The notes: a model not told the origin generated them from the letters alone. 64,000 nt of DNA from Alcanivorax jadensis T9 (GCF_000756655.1 NZ_ARXU01000010.1:1-64000); one strand, 5' to 3'. Counted from the stretch's first letter, positions 9,030 to 17,722 are shown. Numbers and translations are program-made.

Positions 9030-9871
9030 AAAACGTCTCTATCCCCTTCCAGGGCCAACAATTGTTCCGCCACCGCCTGACGATCCCCGGTGAGCCGGGT
9101 CACAGAGGCCGGCGGCGCTTCCAGCAATCTGCCCCAGCAGGCCACGGGCCAGGGCTGGTTCTGTTGCGGCCAGAGCCGCTGGCGCTGGCCGGCAGTAGGC
9201 CAGCGATCAATCACCCAGAGCACTCCGCAGGGCTGACGGTCGGCCAGAAGCGCACTCAAGGCATCCACGTCCACATCCCGCTGCAAGCACCACAACGGTC
9301 GCTGCAGCACCATGGCCAGCTCCAGAGCCGGCAATACATCCCCCACTGGCACCAGTAGCCAGCCAAATTCCCGGCGCTTGGGTGACAGAGACAGGGAACG
9401 GGCGGCCCACTTCTGGGTCAGAACCGCTTCCAGCAAAGCCAGATGAGCAGACAGGGAGGGACTGCCGGCGAGCTGCTCGCGCAGGGGGTCGCTGAGTTCG
9501 CGAATGACCTGAGCATGGCTGTAATCGGCCAGGAGGCTGTTGAGCAGTTGCTCCAGACGCCGCCCATTCATGGTCTCCAGCGCCAGTAACGCATCCTGGC
9601 TTGCCTGGGCCCAGGGCACACCGTTATCCGCTGACAGCAGCGGCTCCTGCTCCCCTGACAGCAAGGACGCCACCTGGCTGATGGGCACGCCCTTTTCCAC
9701 CCAATGAACAATGCGCCGGATCTGGTCCACTTCGGCGGATCGGTAACGGCGATGACCCTTGGCGGTGCGCTCCGGCTTCAGCAGGCCATAGCGACGTTCC
9801 CAGGCACGCAGGGTGACCGGGTTGACGCCACACTGCTCACTGGCCTGCTGGATGGTCAGCACGTCGCTCAT
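9026..9871 (-). CDS. MerR-family regulator, LitR/CarH-like without a B12 motif
   Basis: A 281-residue regulator. Residues 5-75 form a MerR winged helix (TIQQASEQCGVNPVTLRAWE then RRYGLLKPERT and GHRRY). The C-terminal part aligns in layout with the helical and Rossmann domains of light-sensing LitR/CarH, but where they have the cobalamin motif (E/D-x-H-x-x-G) this protein reads GDVLPAL, so the histidine ligand is gone. Cobalamin-free relatives in Pseudomonas (PplR) work with a LOV protein; none is in this window. It sits inside the operon it probably controls, between the DUF523 and photolyase genes with ATGA overlaps at both ends, and the TGTACA boxes upstream are its likely operators. Confidence 0.82.
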   Translation of the reverse strand: MSDVLTIQQASEQCGVNPVTLRAWERRYGLLKPERTAKGHRRYRSAEVDQIRRIVHWVEKGVPISQVASLLSGEQEPLLSADNGVPWAQASQDALLALETMNGRRLEQLLNSLLADYSHAQVIRELSDPLREQLAGSPSLSAHLALLEAVLTQKWAARSLSLSPKRREFGWLLVPVGDVLPALELAMVLQRPLWCLQRDVDVDALSALLADRQPCGVLWVIDRWPTAGQRQRLWPQQNQPWPVACWGRLLEAPPASVTRLTGDRQAVAEQLLALEGDRDVL

Positions 9872-10821
9872 ACCCGGTTTCTCAGCCCCAGGTCATCCGG
9901 ATAAGGCGACAGATAACCCTGCTTTTCCAGATACGGCTGCGGCACCTTGCGCATGCCGCCACGCAGCAAGGTCATGGGCACAATCAGCGGCACTTCCTCG
10001 CGCAGGTAGGCCTCAATCTGTTCGTTGATCAACGCCCTGTCAGTATCGCTGAGACCCTCACGCAAAAAACCCGCCAGGTGTTGCAAGGTATTCACATGTG
10101 CACCTCGCGATACCCGCTTCTTCATGGCGACCATCAGGGCGTGGATGTATTCCTCGGCGATATCCTCCAGCGGACGACTTTTCAGGTCGCTGAGCAGAGG
10201 CCCAAGCTGGCGGTACGTTTTCTGGCAGTGGGCTAACAGCTGGAATTTGTGCCGACTGTGGAAGTCGATCAAACGCTGGGCGGTGAGCCCCTGCTCGCGG
10301 AGCTGGCACCAGTCGTCGTAGAGGAACACCCGCTCGATAAAGTTTTCCCGCAGGGTGTCGTCGTTGAGCCTGCCCTCTTCTTCCAGGGGCATGAGCGGAT
10401 AGTGGGTCTGCAGGGCTGCGGCAAACAGGCCACTGGCATCACGGTGCTGCACATTGCCATCGTCGTTATAGACGCGAATGCGCTCCATGCCGCAACTGGG
10501 GGATTTGGCCATCAGGATATAGCCCCGCAACGGCGCCAGAGAGGGCATGGTGCGGGTGATGAAATCCTGCATCAGGTCGGTATAGTCGCGACGCCCATCG
10601 GTGGTGATCATCCGCAGCTCTCCGCCTTGCTCGGCAAGATGCATGGCCTTGCGCGGCGCACTGAGGCCCGCCCCCATTTCCGGGCACAGGGAACGAAACT
10701 GGAAATAGCGGGACAAAACGCCAGTGCAATAGCGGGAATGCTTGTGCCCCTTGTCGTGACGCACTTCCAAGCCCAGCAAACAGGCGCTGATACCGACCGG
10801 GATTGTTGCGGAGCTGTTCAT
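9868..10821 (-). CDS. DUF523/DUF1722 fusion protein (YbgA-related)
   Basis: A 317-residue protein joining an N-terminal DUF523 (ISACLLGLEVRHDKGHK, residues about 8-155) and a C-terminal DUF1722 (about 185-300). E. coli YbgA has the DUF1722 part and lies beside phr, as this gene lies upstream of phrB. Conserved cysteines (ACLLG, RYC, SPSCGM) suggest a metal or Fe-S site, but function is unknown. I use ATG 10821; an earlier in-frame ATG at 10833 is too close to any ribosome site. First gene of the six-gene minus-strand operon; the TGTACA promoter lies immediately upstream. Confidence 0.85.
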   Translation of the reverse strand: MNSSATIPVGISACLLGLEVRHDKGHKHSRYCTGVLSRYFQFRSLCPEMGAGLSAPRKAMHLAEQGGELRMITTDGRRDYTDLMQDFITRTMPSLAPLRGYILMAKSPSCGMERIRVYNDDGNVQHRDASGLFAAALQTHYPLMPLEEEGRLNDDTLRENFIERVFLYDDWCQLREQGLTAQRLIDFHSRHKFQLLAHCQKTYRQLGPLLSDLKSRPLEDIAEEYIHALMVAMKKRVSRGAHVNTLQHLAGFLREGLSDTDRALINEQIEAYLREEVPLIVPMTLLRGGMRKVPQPYLEKQGYLSPYPDDLGLRNRV

Positions 10822-10836
10822 GTGCCACCCCATACC

Positions 10837-10883
10837 TGTACAAGAAATGATGTTTGTACAAGTTTAGGCCGATGTACAGTCAA
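10837..10883 (-). promoter_or_regulatory. MerR-type promoter with three TGTACA operators
   Basis: The palindrome TGTACA occurs at 10837-10842, 10855-10860 and 10873-10878, exactly 18 bp apart, so all three lie nearly two helical turns from each other on one DNA face. On the minus strand TTGACT (10878-10883) and TACAAA (10853-10858) make a -35/-10 pair with a 19-bp spacer, the long spacer typical of MerR promoters. One box overlaps the -35 and one the -10. Repression by the MerR protein encoded downstream, relieved by light or oxidative stress, is inferred. Confidence 0.7.
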
Positions 10884-10980
10884 CAACCCGTGAAACTCCC
10901 ATTGTCGCCATTTTCCTGCATCGGATCCTGAAGGTGCAATCTCGGGCAGCTATCCTTATACTTCTCAAAAAACTGACCAT

Positions 10981-11385
10981 ATGGACAGTGCAATGCGTAT
11001 TCTTGTGTGCGGCGGGCGGGATTTTTCCGATCAGGCATTACTGGCCCGCAGCCTGGCCCGGCTGCTACGTGACAACACCTTCAGTCTGCTGATCCACGGC
11101 AACGCCTCTGGCGCGGATCGACTGGCCAGCCAGTGGGCCCATGACAGCGGTGTAGACCAGGTCAGCTACCCGGCCAACTGGGTAGCCCATGGTCGCGCCG
11201 CCGGCCCCATGCGTAACCGGCGCATGCTCCACCATGGCCGCCCCCAGGCGATAGTGGCTTTTCCCGGCGGCCGTGGCACCGCCAATATGATTCAACTGGC
11301 CGAAGACGCCGGCCTGCCGGTCTGGCAGCCGGCCCTGGACGGCGAGGATGGCCTGCCCACGCCCCAGTGGCTGGTGGCACGCTGA
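10981..11385 (+). CDS. DUF2493 / SLOG-family protein
   Basis: A 134-residue single-domain protein with the start MRILVCGGRDF and the core IHGNASGADRLASQWA typical of DUF2493 (YspA-like SLOG fold, related to the lysine-decarboxylase-like and DprA nucleotide-binding folds). The conserved GxxxGAD and PGGRGT motifs probably bind a nucleotide or sugar-nucleotide ligand. Function unknown. It is divergent from the TGTACA-controlled operon, sharing its 160-bp control region, so it may belong to the same response. Start could be ATG 10981 or the in-frame ATG 10993; neither has a strong ribosome site. Confidence 0.72.
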   Translation: MDSAMRILVCGGRDFSDQALLARSLARLLRDNTFSLLIHGNASGADRLASQWAHDSGVDQVSYPANWVAHGRAAGPMRNRRMLHHGRPQAIVAFPGGRGTANMIQLAEDAGLPVWQPALDGEDGLPTPQWLVAR

Positions 11386-11395
11386 AGAAAACCGG

Positions 11396-11470
11396 TTTCA
11401 CCACAGAGGGCACGGAGTTCACTGAGGAAAGTGCATGACCTCTGTGTTCTCTGTGGCCTCTGTGGTGAAA
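11396..11470. repeat. CACAGAGG palindromic repeat, copy A
   Basis: Inverted repeat with 14-bp perfect outer arms TTTCACCACAGAGG (11396-11409) and its complement at 11457-11470, with a partly paired interior. One of five related copies in the window (others at about 34135, 48977, 55701 and a half copy at 59551). It lies just past the stop of the DUF2493 gene. No gene in it. Confidence 0.85.
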
Positions 11471-11541
11471 ATCGGGTTTTGCCGAGACCAAGATGTGTCG
11501 ACGGGAGAACAAAAGAAGGGAGTCGGGACAGGGCTGAAACG

Positions 11542-11572
11542 AAAAAGGGCCCGCCATAGGCGAGCCCTTTTA
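11542..11572. terminator. Terminator after tRNA-Lys
   Basis: AAAAGGGCCCGCC paired with GGCGAGCCCTTTT around a four-base loop. On the minus strand it directly follows the tRNA-Lys 3' end and has a T-rich tail, so it should end the tRNA transcript; on the plus strand it can end the DUF2493 transcript. Confidence 0.8.
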
Positions 11573-11576
11573 AATT

Positions 11577-11652
11577 TGGTGGGTCGTGCTGGATTCGAAC
11601 CAGCGACCAATTGGTTAAAAGCCAACTGCTCTACCAACTGAGCTAACGACCC
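11577..11652 (-). tRNA. tRNA-Lys (anticodon TTT)
   Basis: The minus strand reads GGGTCGTTAGCTCAGTTGGT at the 5' end, has anticodon TTT in the loop CTTTTAA, the T-arm GGTTCGAATCC, and an acceptor stem closing with ACGACCC followed by discriminator A and an encoded CCA. The 7-bp acceptor stem pairs perfectly. It follows queC by about 70 bases and may be read with it or from its own promoter. Confidence 0.97.
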
Positions 11653-11724
11653 GCTCCCGAAGGAGGCGCAAATAATACGGATTTATTTCCGGGAGACAAG
11701 GGGAAAACCGATTTTTTTTCCCCT

Positions 11725-12393
11725 TTACTGATAGTTTGTTGGATCTTTGACCAATGCCTCATCAAAGCCTTGCTTGCGAAGGCGGCAACTGTCGCATTTG
11801 CCACAGGCATTGCCATTCTCGTCAGCCTGGTAGCAGGACACCGTGAGCCCATAATCCAGCCCCAGGGCCGTGCCCTGCTGGATTATCTGTGCCTTGCTCA
11901 AATGCATCAGCGGGGTCTCCACGCTGATCGGAGACCCTTCCACGCCAGCCTTGGTGGCCAGGCTGGCCATGGCCTGGAAGGCTTCAATGAAGGCTGGGCG
12001 GCAGTCCGGATACCCGGAATAGTCCACCGCATTAACGCCGATGTAGATCGCTTCGGCTTCCACTACTTCCGCCAGCCCCAGAGCCAGGGAAAGAAAGACG
12101 GTGTTACGGGCCGGCACGTAAGTCACCGGAATCCCGTCACCGCCCTCTTCCGGCACGTCAATGGAGTGGTCTGTGAGCGCTGAGCCACCGATATTGCCCA
12201 TGCCCAGCTCGATCACCCGATGGCTGAGCGCCCCCAGGGCAGCGGAGACCCGCTCGGCGGCATCCAGCTCGGACCGAGTCCGCTGACCGTAGTCAAAGGC
12301 AATGGTGTGGCACTCGTAGCCCTGATCCCGGGCGATAGCCAGGCAGGTGGCCGAGTCCAGGCCGCCGGACAGCAATACCACGGCTTTTTTCAT
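11725..12393 (-). CDS. queC: 7-cyano-7-deazaguanine synthase QueC
   Basis: Converts 7-carboxy-7-deazaguanine to preQ0 with ATP and ammonia in queuosine synthesis. The 222-residue protein has the PP-loop [10 protein letters not shown] at residues 9-18 and a C-terminal zinc site with four cysteines ([17 protein letters not shown]). Length is typical. It lies 25 bases after queE, in the same transcript, at the end of the Tol-Pal gene string, an order common in Pseudomonas and relatives. Confidence 0.96.
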   Translation of the reverse strand: MKKAVVLLSGGLDSATCLAIARDQGYECHTIAFDYGQRTRSELDAAERVSAALGALSHRVIELGMGNIGGSALTDHSIDVPEEGGDGIPVTYVPARNTVFLSLALGLAEVVEAEAIYIGVNAVDYSGYPDCRPAFIEAFQAMASLATKAGVEGSPISVETPLMHLSKAQIIQQGTALGLDYGLTVSCYQADENGNACGKCDSCRLRKQGFDEALVKDPTNYQ

Positions 12394-12418
12394 TGATGGC
12401 TCTCCTTCAACCGGTCAA

Positions 12419-13060
12419 CTAGCGCCCGCGGGCGTCATTCCAGAGTAGTTTGTGCAGCTGTAGCTGGAACCGAACCGGCAGGCGGTCTGCCACGATCCAG
12501 TCAGCCAGCTCACCCGGTGGCAGCTCCCCCTGCACCGGGGAAAACAACACATCGCTGACCCGCTGGTGCAATTGGTGCTGATCCAGCATAAAACGGGCCC
12601 AGTCGTAATCCTTGCGGTCCGCCAGCACAAATTTGACCTGGTGATGAGGCTGAAGCAGAGGAATATTCTCCAGCCGGTTGTTGTGCTGTTCCCCGGAGCC
12701 CGGGGCTTTCAGGTCCATGACCACGGAGACTCTCGGATCGACACCCGCTATATCCATGGCGCCACCGGTTTCCAGGCTCACATCAAGGCCTCGATCACAC
12801 AGGGCAGTCAGCAGCGGCAAGCAATTGGGCTGAGCCAGCGGTTCGCCACCCGTAACCGTCACGTAGTGAGCCCCGTAGCTGGCTACCTTTTCCAGAACCG
12901 CCTCAAGAGACCATTTCTCCCCACCGGAAAAGGCGTACTCGGTATCACACCACACGCAACGCTGCGGGCAGCCAGTCAGGCGAACGAATACCGTGGGTCG
13001 ACCCACAGTTCGTGCTTCGCCCTGGAGAGAATAAAAAATTTCGGTCAGACGGAGGTCCAC
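12419..13060 (-). CDS. queE: 7-carboxy-7-deazaguanine synthase QueE
   Basis: Radical SAM enzyme that contracts carboxy-tetrahydropterin to 7-carboxy-7-deazaguanine. I place the start at GTG 13060 because AGGAG lies five bases upstream and the protein then begins DLRLTEIFYSLQGE, the normal QueE N-terminus (213 residues). The open frame extends 25 codons further into a hairpin with no family similarity. The cluster motif is CPQRCVWCD (three cysteines), followed by VTGGEPLAQ. Cotranscribed with queC; a TAGAAT -10-like box on the minus strand 20-40 bases upstream may give the pair its own promoter. Confidence 0.94.
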   Translation of the reverse strand: MDLRLTEIFYSLQGEARTVGRPTVFVRLTGCPQRCVWCDTEYAFSGGEKWSLEAVLEKVASYGAHYVTVTGGEPLAQPNCLPLLTALCDRGLDVSLETGGAMDIAGVDPRVSVVMDLKAPGSGEQHNNRLENIPLLQPHHQVKFVLADRKDYDWARFMLDQHQLHQRVSDVLFSPVQGELPPGELADWIVADRLPVRFQLQLHKLLWNDARGR

Positions 13061-13107
13061 AGCATCTCCTGAGTACCCGGGAGGGGGAAATGCGGCGGAT
13101 TCTATCA

Positions 13108-13138
13108 CTTTTGCCGGCGTCTGTGCCGCCGGCAAAAG
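13108..13138. repeat. Perfect hairpin between cpoB and queE
   Basis: CTTTTGCCGGC and its exact complement flank a nine-base loop. Both arms end in A-runs on the 3' side rather than T-runs, so it does not look like an ordinary intrinsic terminator; it could stabilise the upstream tol-pal message or attenuate read-through into queE. Confidence 0.6.
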
Positions 13139-13153
13139 ACGGATAGAGAGGTA

Positions 13154-13918
13154 TTACTTATCCAGCTGTTCCAACAGTGTCTTCGCCTGGCTGGCTTCAG
13201 AGCTGTCCGGATACTGCTTGATCAGCTTGTGCAGGTTGACCTTGGCCTGGGACACCTGCTCATCACGGGCCTGCATCACCGCCAGGGTGTAGAGGCTGGT
13301 GGGTGCCTTGCTGTGCTCCGGATAGTCATCCACTACTGATTGGAACTGGGCTTGTGCCTTGTCCGGCTTAGGGGTTTTCAGGTTGCTGTAGACCTTGCCC
13401 AGCCAGAAGTGGGCATGGGCACGGAACTGCCCATTGGGGAAATCATTCAGGTAACCCTCGAAGGCTTCTGCCGCCGCATCAAAGTCTCGCTTGATCAGCT
13501 TGTCCTTGGCGGCACTATAGGCGTCACGGTCTGCTTCGGGGTCATTGGGCGCCGCACTGTCGGCGCTATCATCCGGCTGCTCGGTCTTGCCTTGCTCAGC
13601 CAGCGTATTGATTCGGGTATCCAGGTCCAGGTAACGCTCACGTTCGGCGTCCTTCATGACCTGTAGTTCATGGCGTAACTCTTCAAGCTGACCCTGTAAA
13701 TCCTGGATCTGCTCTTCAAACTGTTGTTGCTGCTGCATCAGTAGCAACAAACCATCCTGGCTCATCGGGGCTGCTGCACTGCTGCTACCACCGGATCGGG
13801 CCTGGGACAGACTTCTTTCTTCAACGGCCAGCGGCCCGGTGTTCTGTGCTTGCGCACAGAACACCAGGGAGCCGAGCACTACGCCTGCAAGCAGGCGCGT
13901 TCGCTTCACTACTTTCAT
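13154..13918 (-). CDS. cpoB: Cell division coordinator CpoB (YbgF)
   Basis: A 254-residue periplasmic protein that links Tol-Pal function to PBP1B during septal peptidoglycan synthesis. It has a signal peptide (ends ...FCAQA), a glutamine- and glutamate-rich coiled coil at about residues 55-110, an acidic linker, and C-terminal TPR repeats (about 130-250) with the YbgF pattern AYSAAKDKLIKRDFDAAAEAF. It follows pal by three bases and closes the tol-pal block; queE comes next. Confidence 0.93.
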   Translation of the reverse strand: MKVVKRTRLLAGVVLGSLVFCAQAQNTGPLAVEERSLSQARSGGSSSAAAPMSQDGLLLLMQQQQQFEEQIQDLQGQLEELRHELQVMKDAERERYLDLDTRINTLAEQGKTEQPDDSADSAAPNDPEADRDAYSAAKDKLIKRDFDAAAEAFEGYLNDFPNGQFRAHAHFWLGKVYSNLKTPKPDKAQAQFQSVVDDYPEHSKAPTSLYTLAVMQARDEQVSQAKVNLHKLIKQYPDSSEASQAKTLLEQLDK

Positions 13919-13921
13919 GCC

Positions 13922-14494
13922 TTACGGACGGCCAGCAGTGTAGTTGATTTCTACGCGACGGTTCTTGGCCCAGTCCATTTCGCTGTGACCGAATGCCGCC
14001 GGCTTCTCTTCACCGTAGGAAACGATTTCCAGCTGGGAAGAAGACACACCCTGAACTCGCAGGAACTTCTCTACCGCCTTGGAACGACGCTCGGACAGAG
14101 CCACGTTGTACTCACGGGTACCGCGCTCGTCAGCGTGACCTTCCAGACGCAGTTTGGCGTTGGAGTTGTTCTTCAGGTAAGTAGCGTGGGCACGCAGAGT
14201 TTCGAAAGCAGCCGCCGGAACGGTGTTGCTGTCGAATGCAAAGTAGATCACCCGGCTGTCGGTGGTGCCATCGTAGTTGGACGGATGGTTGTAGAAGTTG
14301 TCAGCTGTCAGCGGGATGCTGCTGGTGTCCGGCTTGGACGGAGTAGACGGCTCAACCGGAGTTACCGGAGAGGTATCAGTCTGCTGGGACATATCGTCAG
14401 TGGCAGAGCTGTCGTCTTCAGTCGGGGTGCTGGAACAGGCTGCCAGGGCAGCTGCCAGCATCAGGGCAAACAGCGGGTTAAGAAATGAACGCAT
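13922..14494 (-). CDS. pal: Peptidoglycan-associated lipoprotein Pal
   Basis: Outer-membrane lipoprotein of 190 residues that binds peptidoglycan and TolB. The lipobox LAAC is at residues 17-20, after which a Ser/Thr/Asp/Pro-rich linker leads to an OmpA-like domain (about 80-185) with VIYFAFDSNTV and GHADERGTREYNVALSERR, the meso-diaminopimelate-binding signature. Lies between tolB and cpoB in the conserved order. Confidence 0.96.
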   Translation of the reverse strand: MRSFLNPLFALMLAAALAACSSTPTEDDSSATDDMSQQTDTSPVTPVEPSTPSKPDTSSIPLTADNFYNHPSNYDGTTDSRVIYFAFDSNTVPAAAFETLRAHATYLKNNSNAKLRLEGHADERGTREYNVALSERRSKAVEKFLRVQGVSSSQLEIVSYGEEKPAAFGHSEMDWAKNRRVEINYTAGRP

Positions 14495-14539
14495 GCGTAA
14501 AGCTCCTATAATTTCCTAGTATTGGACTCCGAGAATGAC

Positions 14540-15817
14540 TCAGAGGAACGGCGACCAGGCCGGTTCTCTGACTTCCCCTTCCTTCGACGGCAGCTTCACT
14601 TTGACTCTGCCATCGATGGATACGGCTTCCAGAACCCCCGTTCCCCGATCTTGCGTCCCGTAAATTACCATACTTCCATTGGGCGCAACACTGGGTGATT
14701 CATCCATGTCTGTACGGGTCACAATATTGAATGTGCCCCGCTGGAGGTCCTGCACCCCGACGTTAAAATTTCCGTTTCGTCGGTGTACATAAACAAGATA
14801 ACGGCCGTCGGGTGTGACATCCGGGCGCGCATTATACGCACCCTGGAACGACACTCGCCGAACCGACTTATCATTTATGTTCAGTTTGTAAATCTGTGGC
14901 CCGCCGGAACGGCTGGAGGTGAACACCAGGTGCTCCCCATCCGGCAGCCAGCGTGGCTCCGTATCGATACCATAATGCTGGGTCAGCCGTGTTAACTGTT
15001 TGGTGGCCATATCCAGCATGTAAATCTCCGGGTTACCGTCCCGTGACAGGGTCAGGGCCAGCTTCTGGCCGTCCGGTGACCAGTCCGGGGCACCATTGAT
15101 ACCTCTGAAACTGGACACCTTTTCACGGTTGGTGGTCGCCAGATCATGGGTATAGATCCCCGGCAGACCGTCATCCTCGAAAGAGACATAAGCAACTTTC
15201 CTGCCATCCGGCGACCAGGTCGGGCTCATGATGGGCTCTTTACTGCGCAGGATAGTCGTTACACGGTGCCCGTCAGCGTCCGCATATTGCAACTGATAAG
15301 GGTTTTTGTCATTACGATTATGCGTGACATAGAGAATCTTGGTGGAAAACGCACCAGGGATACCGGTGAGCTGTTCATAGATCCGGTCACTGATGGCATG
15401 GGCCACATCCCGCAGCTGCGACACCGGGGGCCGATAGGTTTCCGACATCAGCTTCACCTGCCGGTTTACGTCGAAGAGGGCATAGCTGACTTCATAGCCA
15501 CCGGTTTCCTGGGCTTTCATGCTGCCAGTGATGATGTATTCCACCCCCAGCACGCGGAAATCCCGGTAGATGACTTCGCTTTCATTGCGCGGCCGGCTGA
15601 GCATATCTTCTGCCGGTAACGGCTTGAACTGGCCACTGCGATGCAGATCCGCCTGCACAATCTGTGACACGTCCTCGGGCGCATTCTGTGCCCCCTCGAA
15701 GGGCACAATGGCAATCGGCACCGCATCCACCCGACCTTCGGTGACCCGAATGAGAAGCTCAGCTCTGGCGGTGGAGAAACTCAGCAAAATTACCACTAAC
15801 AACGCAATACGACTCAC
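14540..15817 (-). CDS. tolB: Tol-Pal system protein TolB
   Basis: Periplasmic beta-propeller protein, 425 residues, that cycles between Pal and TolA. Signal peptide at residues 1-19 (ends FSTARA), then an N-terminal alpha/beta domain, then six propeller blades visible as repeated SPDG/TPDG/WSPDGxK motifs (about 185-420). The start overlaps the tolA stop by four bases (ATGA), which couples its translation to tolA. Confidence 0.96.
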   Translation of the reverse strand: MSRIALLVVILLSFSTARAELLIRVTEGRVDAVPIAIVPFEGAQNAPEDVSQIVQADLHRSGQFKPLPAEDMLSRPRNESEVIYRDFRVLGVEYIITGSMKAQETGGYEVSYALFDVNRQVKLMSETYRPPVSQLRDVAHAISDRIYEQLTGIPGAFSTKILYVTHNRNDKNPYQLQYADADGHRVTTILRSKEPIMSPTWSPDGRKVAYVSFEDDGLPGIYTHDLATTNREKVSSFRGINGAPDWSPDGQKLALTLSRDGNPEIYMLDMATKQLTRLTQHYGIDTEPRWLPDGEHLVFTSSRSGGPQIYKLNINDKSVRRVSFQGAYNARPDVTPDGRYLVYVHRRNGNFNVGVQDLQRGTFNIVTRTDMDESPSVAPNGSMVIYGTQDRGTGVLEAVSIDGRVKVKLPSKEGEVREPAWSPFL

Positions 15818-16602
15818 TGCGACACTCCTGTTGGCTCAAATTCCATTAAGAATGAGCGAAATTCTTTATCAAACAACGCCCCAGCCGGCACCGGCAGAGG
15901 ACTAGCCAGCTCCACCGCCTTGATGACCGAATCATCAAATTGTGGATAACCACTGGAGCTGACCACCGACACATTGAGTACCTCGCCACCGGGGATCGTC
16001 CGAATCCGCACAGTTGTCTTGAGATCATTGCGCCCCCGGTATGTGCCGGGAATTCGCCAGCGCTGCTTCACTGCCGCACGGATGGCATCACTGTGACTAG
16101 CCACTTCCACATCCGACTGATCCGCGTTGCTGGCCGCTTCCTGCGACTCCTGCGGTGACGGCCTCGTCGGCTTTGCCATCTCCAGCTCTTCCTCGGCCAG
16201 CATTTCCTCCAGACTCGGCTCCTCAATATCGGGGATAGTCGGCTTGGGATCGGATTTGGGTTCCGGTTTCGGTTTTGGCTTAGGCGCCGGCTTGTTGGTC
16301 GGCTCCGGTTTCGGCTTGGGTTTGGGCTCAGGCTTTTTAGGGTCGGGCTTGGGCTCCGGTTTGGGTTTCGGCTTTGGCTTGGGTTTTGGTTCCGGTTTCG
16401 GCGCTGGTTTTTGCTCCGGTTTCGGTTTGCTCACCGGCGCCGTCTTCTGTTTCGAAGTCTCCACCATGGTAGCTTTCACATGAGGAGGAATCACCGGTGC
16501 CTTGTGCAGCGACGGGTCCGTGCTCCAGCTGAACACCAATAGCCCAAACACCAGCAGGTGAATGAGCAGGGTAAAAAGCAGCGCGGCGCCACGATCACTC
16601 AT
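15814..16602 (-). CDS. tolA: Tol-Pal system protein TolA
   Basis: A 262-residue inner-membrane protein that spans the periplasm. One N-terminal membrane helix (residues about 7-27), then a Lys/Pro/Glu-rich domain (about 55-120) made of KPKPEPKP-type repeats rather than the Ala-rich helix of E. coli TolA, then a TonB/TolA C-terminal domain (about 170-260) with [14 protein letters not shown] and [11 protein letters not shown]. Domain II is shorter than in E. coli. The start lies eight bases before the tolR stop, so the genes overlap. Confidence 0.92.
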   Translation of the reverse strand: MSDRGAALLFTLLIHLLVFGLLVFSWSTDPSLHKAPVIPPHVKATMVETSKQKTAPVSKPKPEQKPAPKPEPKPKPKPKPKPEPKPDPKKPEPKPKPKPEPTNKPAPKPKPKPEPKSDPKPTIPDIEEPSLEEMLAEEELEMAKPTRPSPQESQEAASNADQSDVEVASHSDAIRAAVKQRWRIPGTYRGRNDLKTTVRIRTIPGGEVLNVSVVSSSGYPQFDDSVIKAVELASPLPVPAGALFDKEFRSFLMEFEPTGVSQ

Positions 16603-17032
16603 TGCTGCCCTGCGGTTCAGTCACCAGACCCAGCTGAGTAATGCCGGCTTCCTGCAAGGCCCCCATCAACTGGACCACCTTGGCGTAGGCCACCTGGCTA
16701 TCCCCTTCCACCAGAAACAGAGTGGACGGTTTCTGCTTGTGGATGCGCAGCGCATGACCTTGCACGGTTTCCAGGCTGGCAGACTTGCGGCTGTCGCTAC
16801 CCACATCAATGTAATAGCTGCCGTCGGCGGTCACCGAAATGATCACCGGCTCATCCTTGTTGGTATCAATGGGCTCGCTGTTGCTGTCAGGCAGATCCAC
16901 ATTGATGCCCTGGGTCATCATCGGCGCCGTGGCCATGAAAATCACCAGCAACACCAGCATCACATCGATGTAGGGCACCACGTTCATCTCGGCAACGAGC
17001 TTGCGCGGCACCCTGATCTTCACGCCGCTCAT
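16595..17032 (-). CDS. tolR: Tol-Pal system protein TolR
   Basis: ExbD/TolR protein of 145 residues: short cytoplasmic start, one membrane helix (about 18-38) carrying the proton-path aspartate in NVVPYIDVMLVLLVIF, and a periplasmic domain. With TolQ it forms the proton-driven motor that energises TolA. It follows tolQ by three bases and overlaps tolA. Confidence 0.95.
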   Translation of the reverse strand: MSGVKIRVPRKLVAEMNVVPYIDVMLVLLVIFMATAPMMTQGINVDLPDSNSEPIDTNKDEPVIISVTADGSYYIDVGSDSRKSASLETVQGHALRIHKQKPSTLFLVEGDSQVAYAKVVQLMGALQEAGITQLGLVTEPQGSNE

Positions 17033-17035
17033 GGC

Positions 17036-17722
17036 TTATCCCTCGCGTCCGTGAACCTGACGATGCAGCACCGAGGAGAACTCTTCGGCGAACATTTCGT
17101 TTTCGGTGAGCAGGGCATCGCTCTGGGCAGAGAAACGGTTGTAGGCCATCACAGCCGGAATCGCCGCAAACAAGCCGATGGCCGTGGCAATCAAGGCCTC
17201 CGCAATGCCCGGCGCCACCACGCTGAGAGTCGCCTGCTTGACGTTGGCCAGGGCCATGAAGGAATTCATGATGCCCCACACCGTGCCGAACAGCCCCACA
17301 TAAGGACTGGTGGAACCCACCGTCGCCAGAAAAGGAAGATGCTTGGTCAAGCGGGTCTGCTCACGCTGCAGAGCCACCCGCATGGCACGCTGACTGCCAT
17401 CCATCACGGCTTCGGCGCCACGGGTGCTCTTGGACAGCCGCACAAACTCCTGGAAGCCGGCGCGAAAGATAGACTCCGGGCCCGCATCCACGTCCGGATC
17501 CTTTCGACTCTGGTTGTAGAGTGAAGCCAAATCGTCGCTGGACCAGAATTTCTCTTCGAAAGCACGTCCTGCCTTATGAGCCCGCCCCATTACCCGGAAA
17601 CGGCTGACAATCATGTACCAGGACGTCAACGACGCCAGTATCAACAGCACCATGACCAGCTGCACCACAATGGTGGCATTACTGATCAGACTGACGACAG
17701 ACATACTCGATGCCTCAACCAT
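17036..17722 (-). CDS. tolQ: Tol-Pal system protein TolQ
   Basis: MotA/TolQ/ExbB proton channel subunit, 228 residues with three membrane helices (about 12-35, 130-150, 165-190) and the family block VGLFGTVWGIMNSF. I use ATG 17722 (MVEASS), which gives the normal length and lies within the final codons of ybgC; the frame stays open upstream only as the shadow of ybgC. The four tol genes plus pal and cpoB form one operon led by ybgC. Confidence 0.95.
   Translation of the reverse strand: MVEASSMSVVSLISNATIVVQLVMVLLILASLTSWYMIVSRFRVMGRAHKAGRAFEEKFWSSDDLASLYNQSRKDPDVDAGPESIFRAGFQEFVRLSKSTRGAEAVMDGSQRAMRVALQREQTRLTKHLPFLATVGSTSPYVGLFGTVWGIMNSFMALANVKQATLSVVAPGIAEALIATAIGLFAAIPAVMAYNRFSAQSDALLTENEMFAEEFSSVLHRQVHGREG

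Noticed and set aside
13061-13135. Longer queE starting at 13135
   Set aside because: It would start inside the hairpin at 13108-13138 and lacks a ribosome site; GTG 13060 has AGGAG and the family N-terminus.
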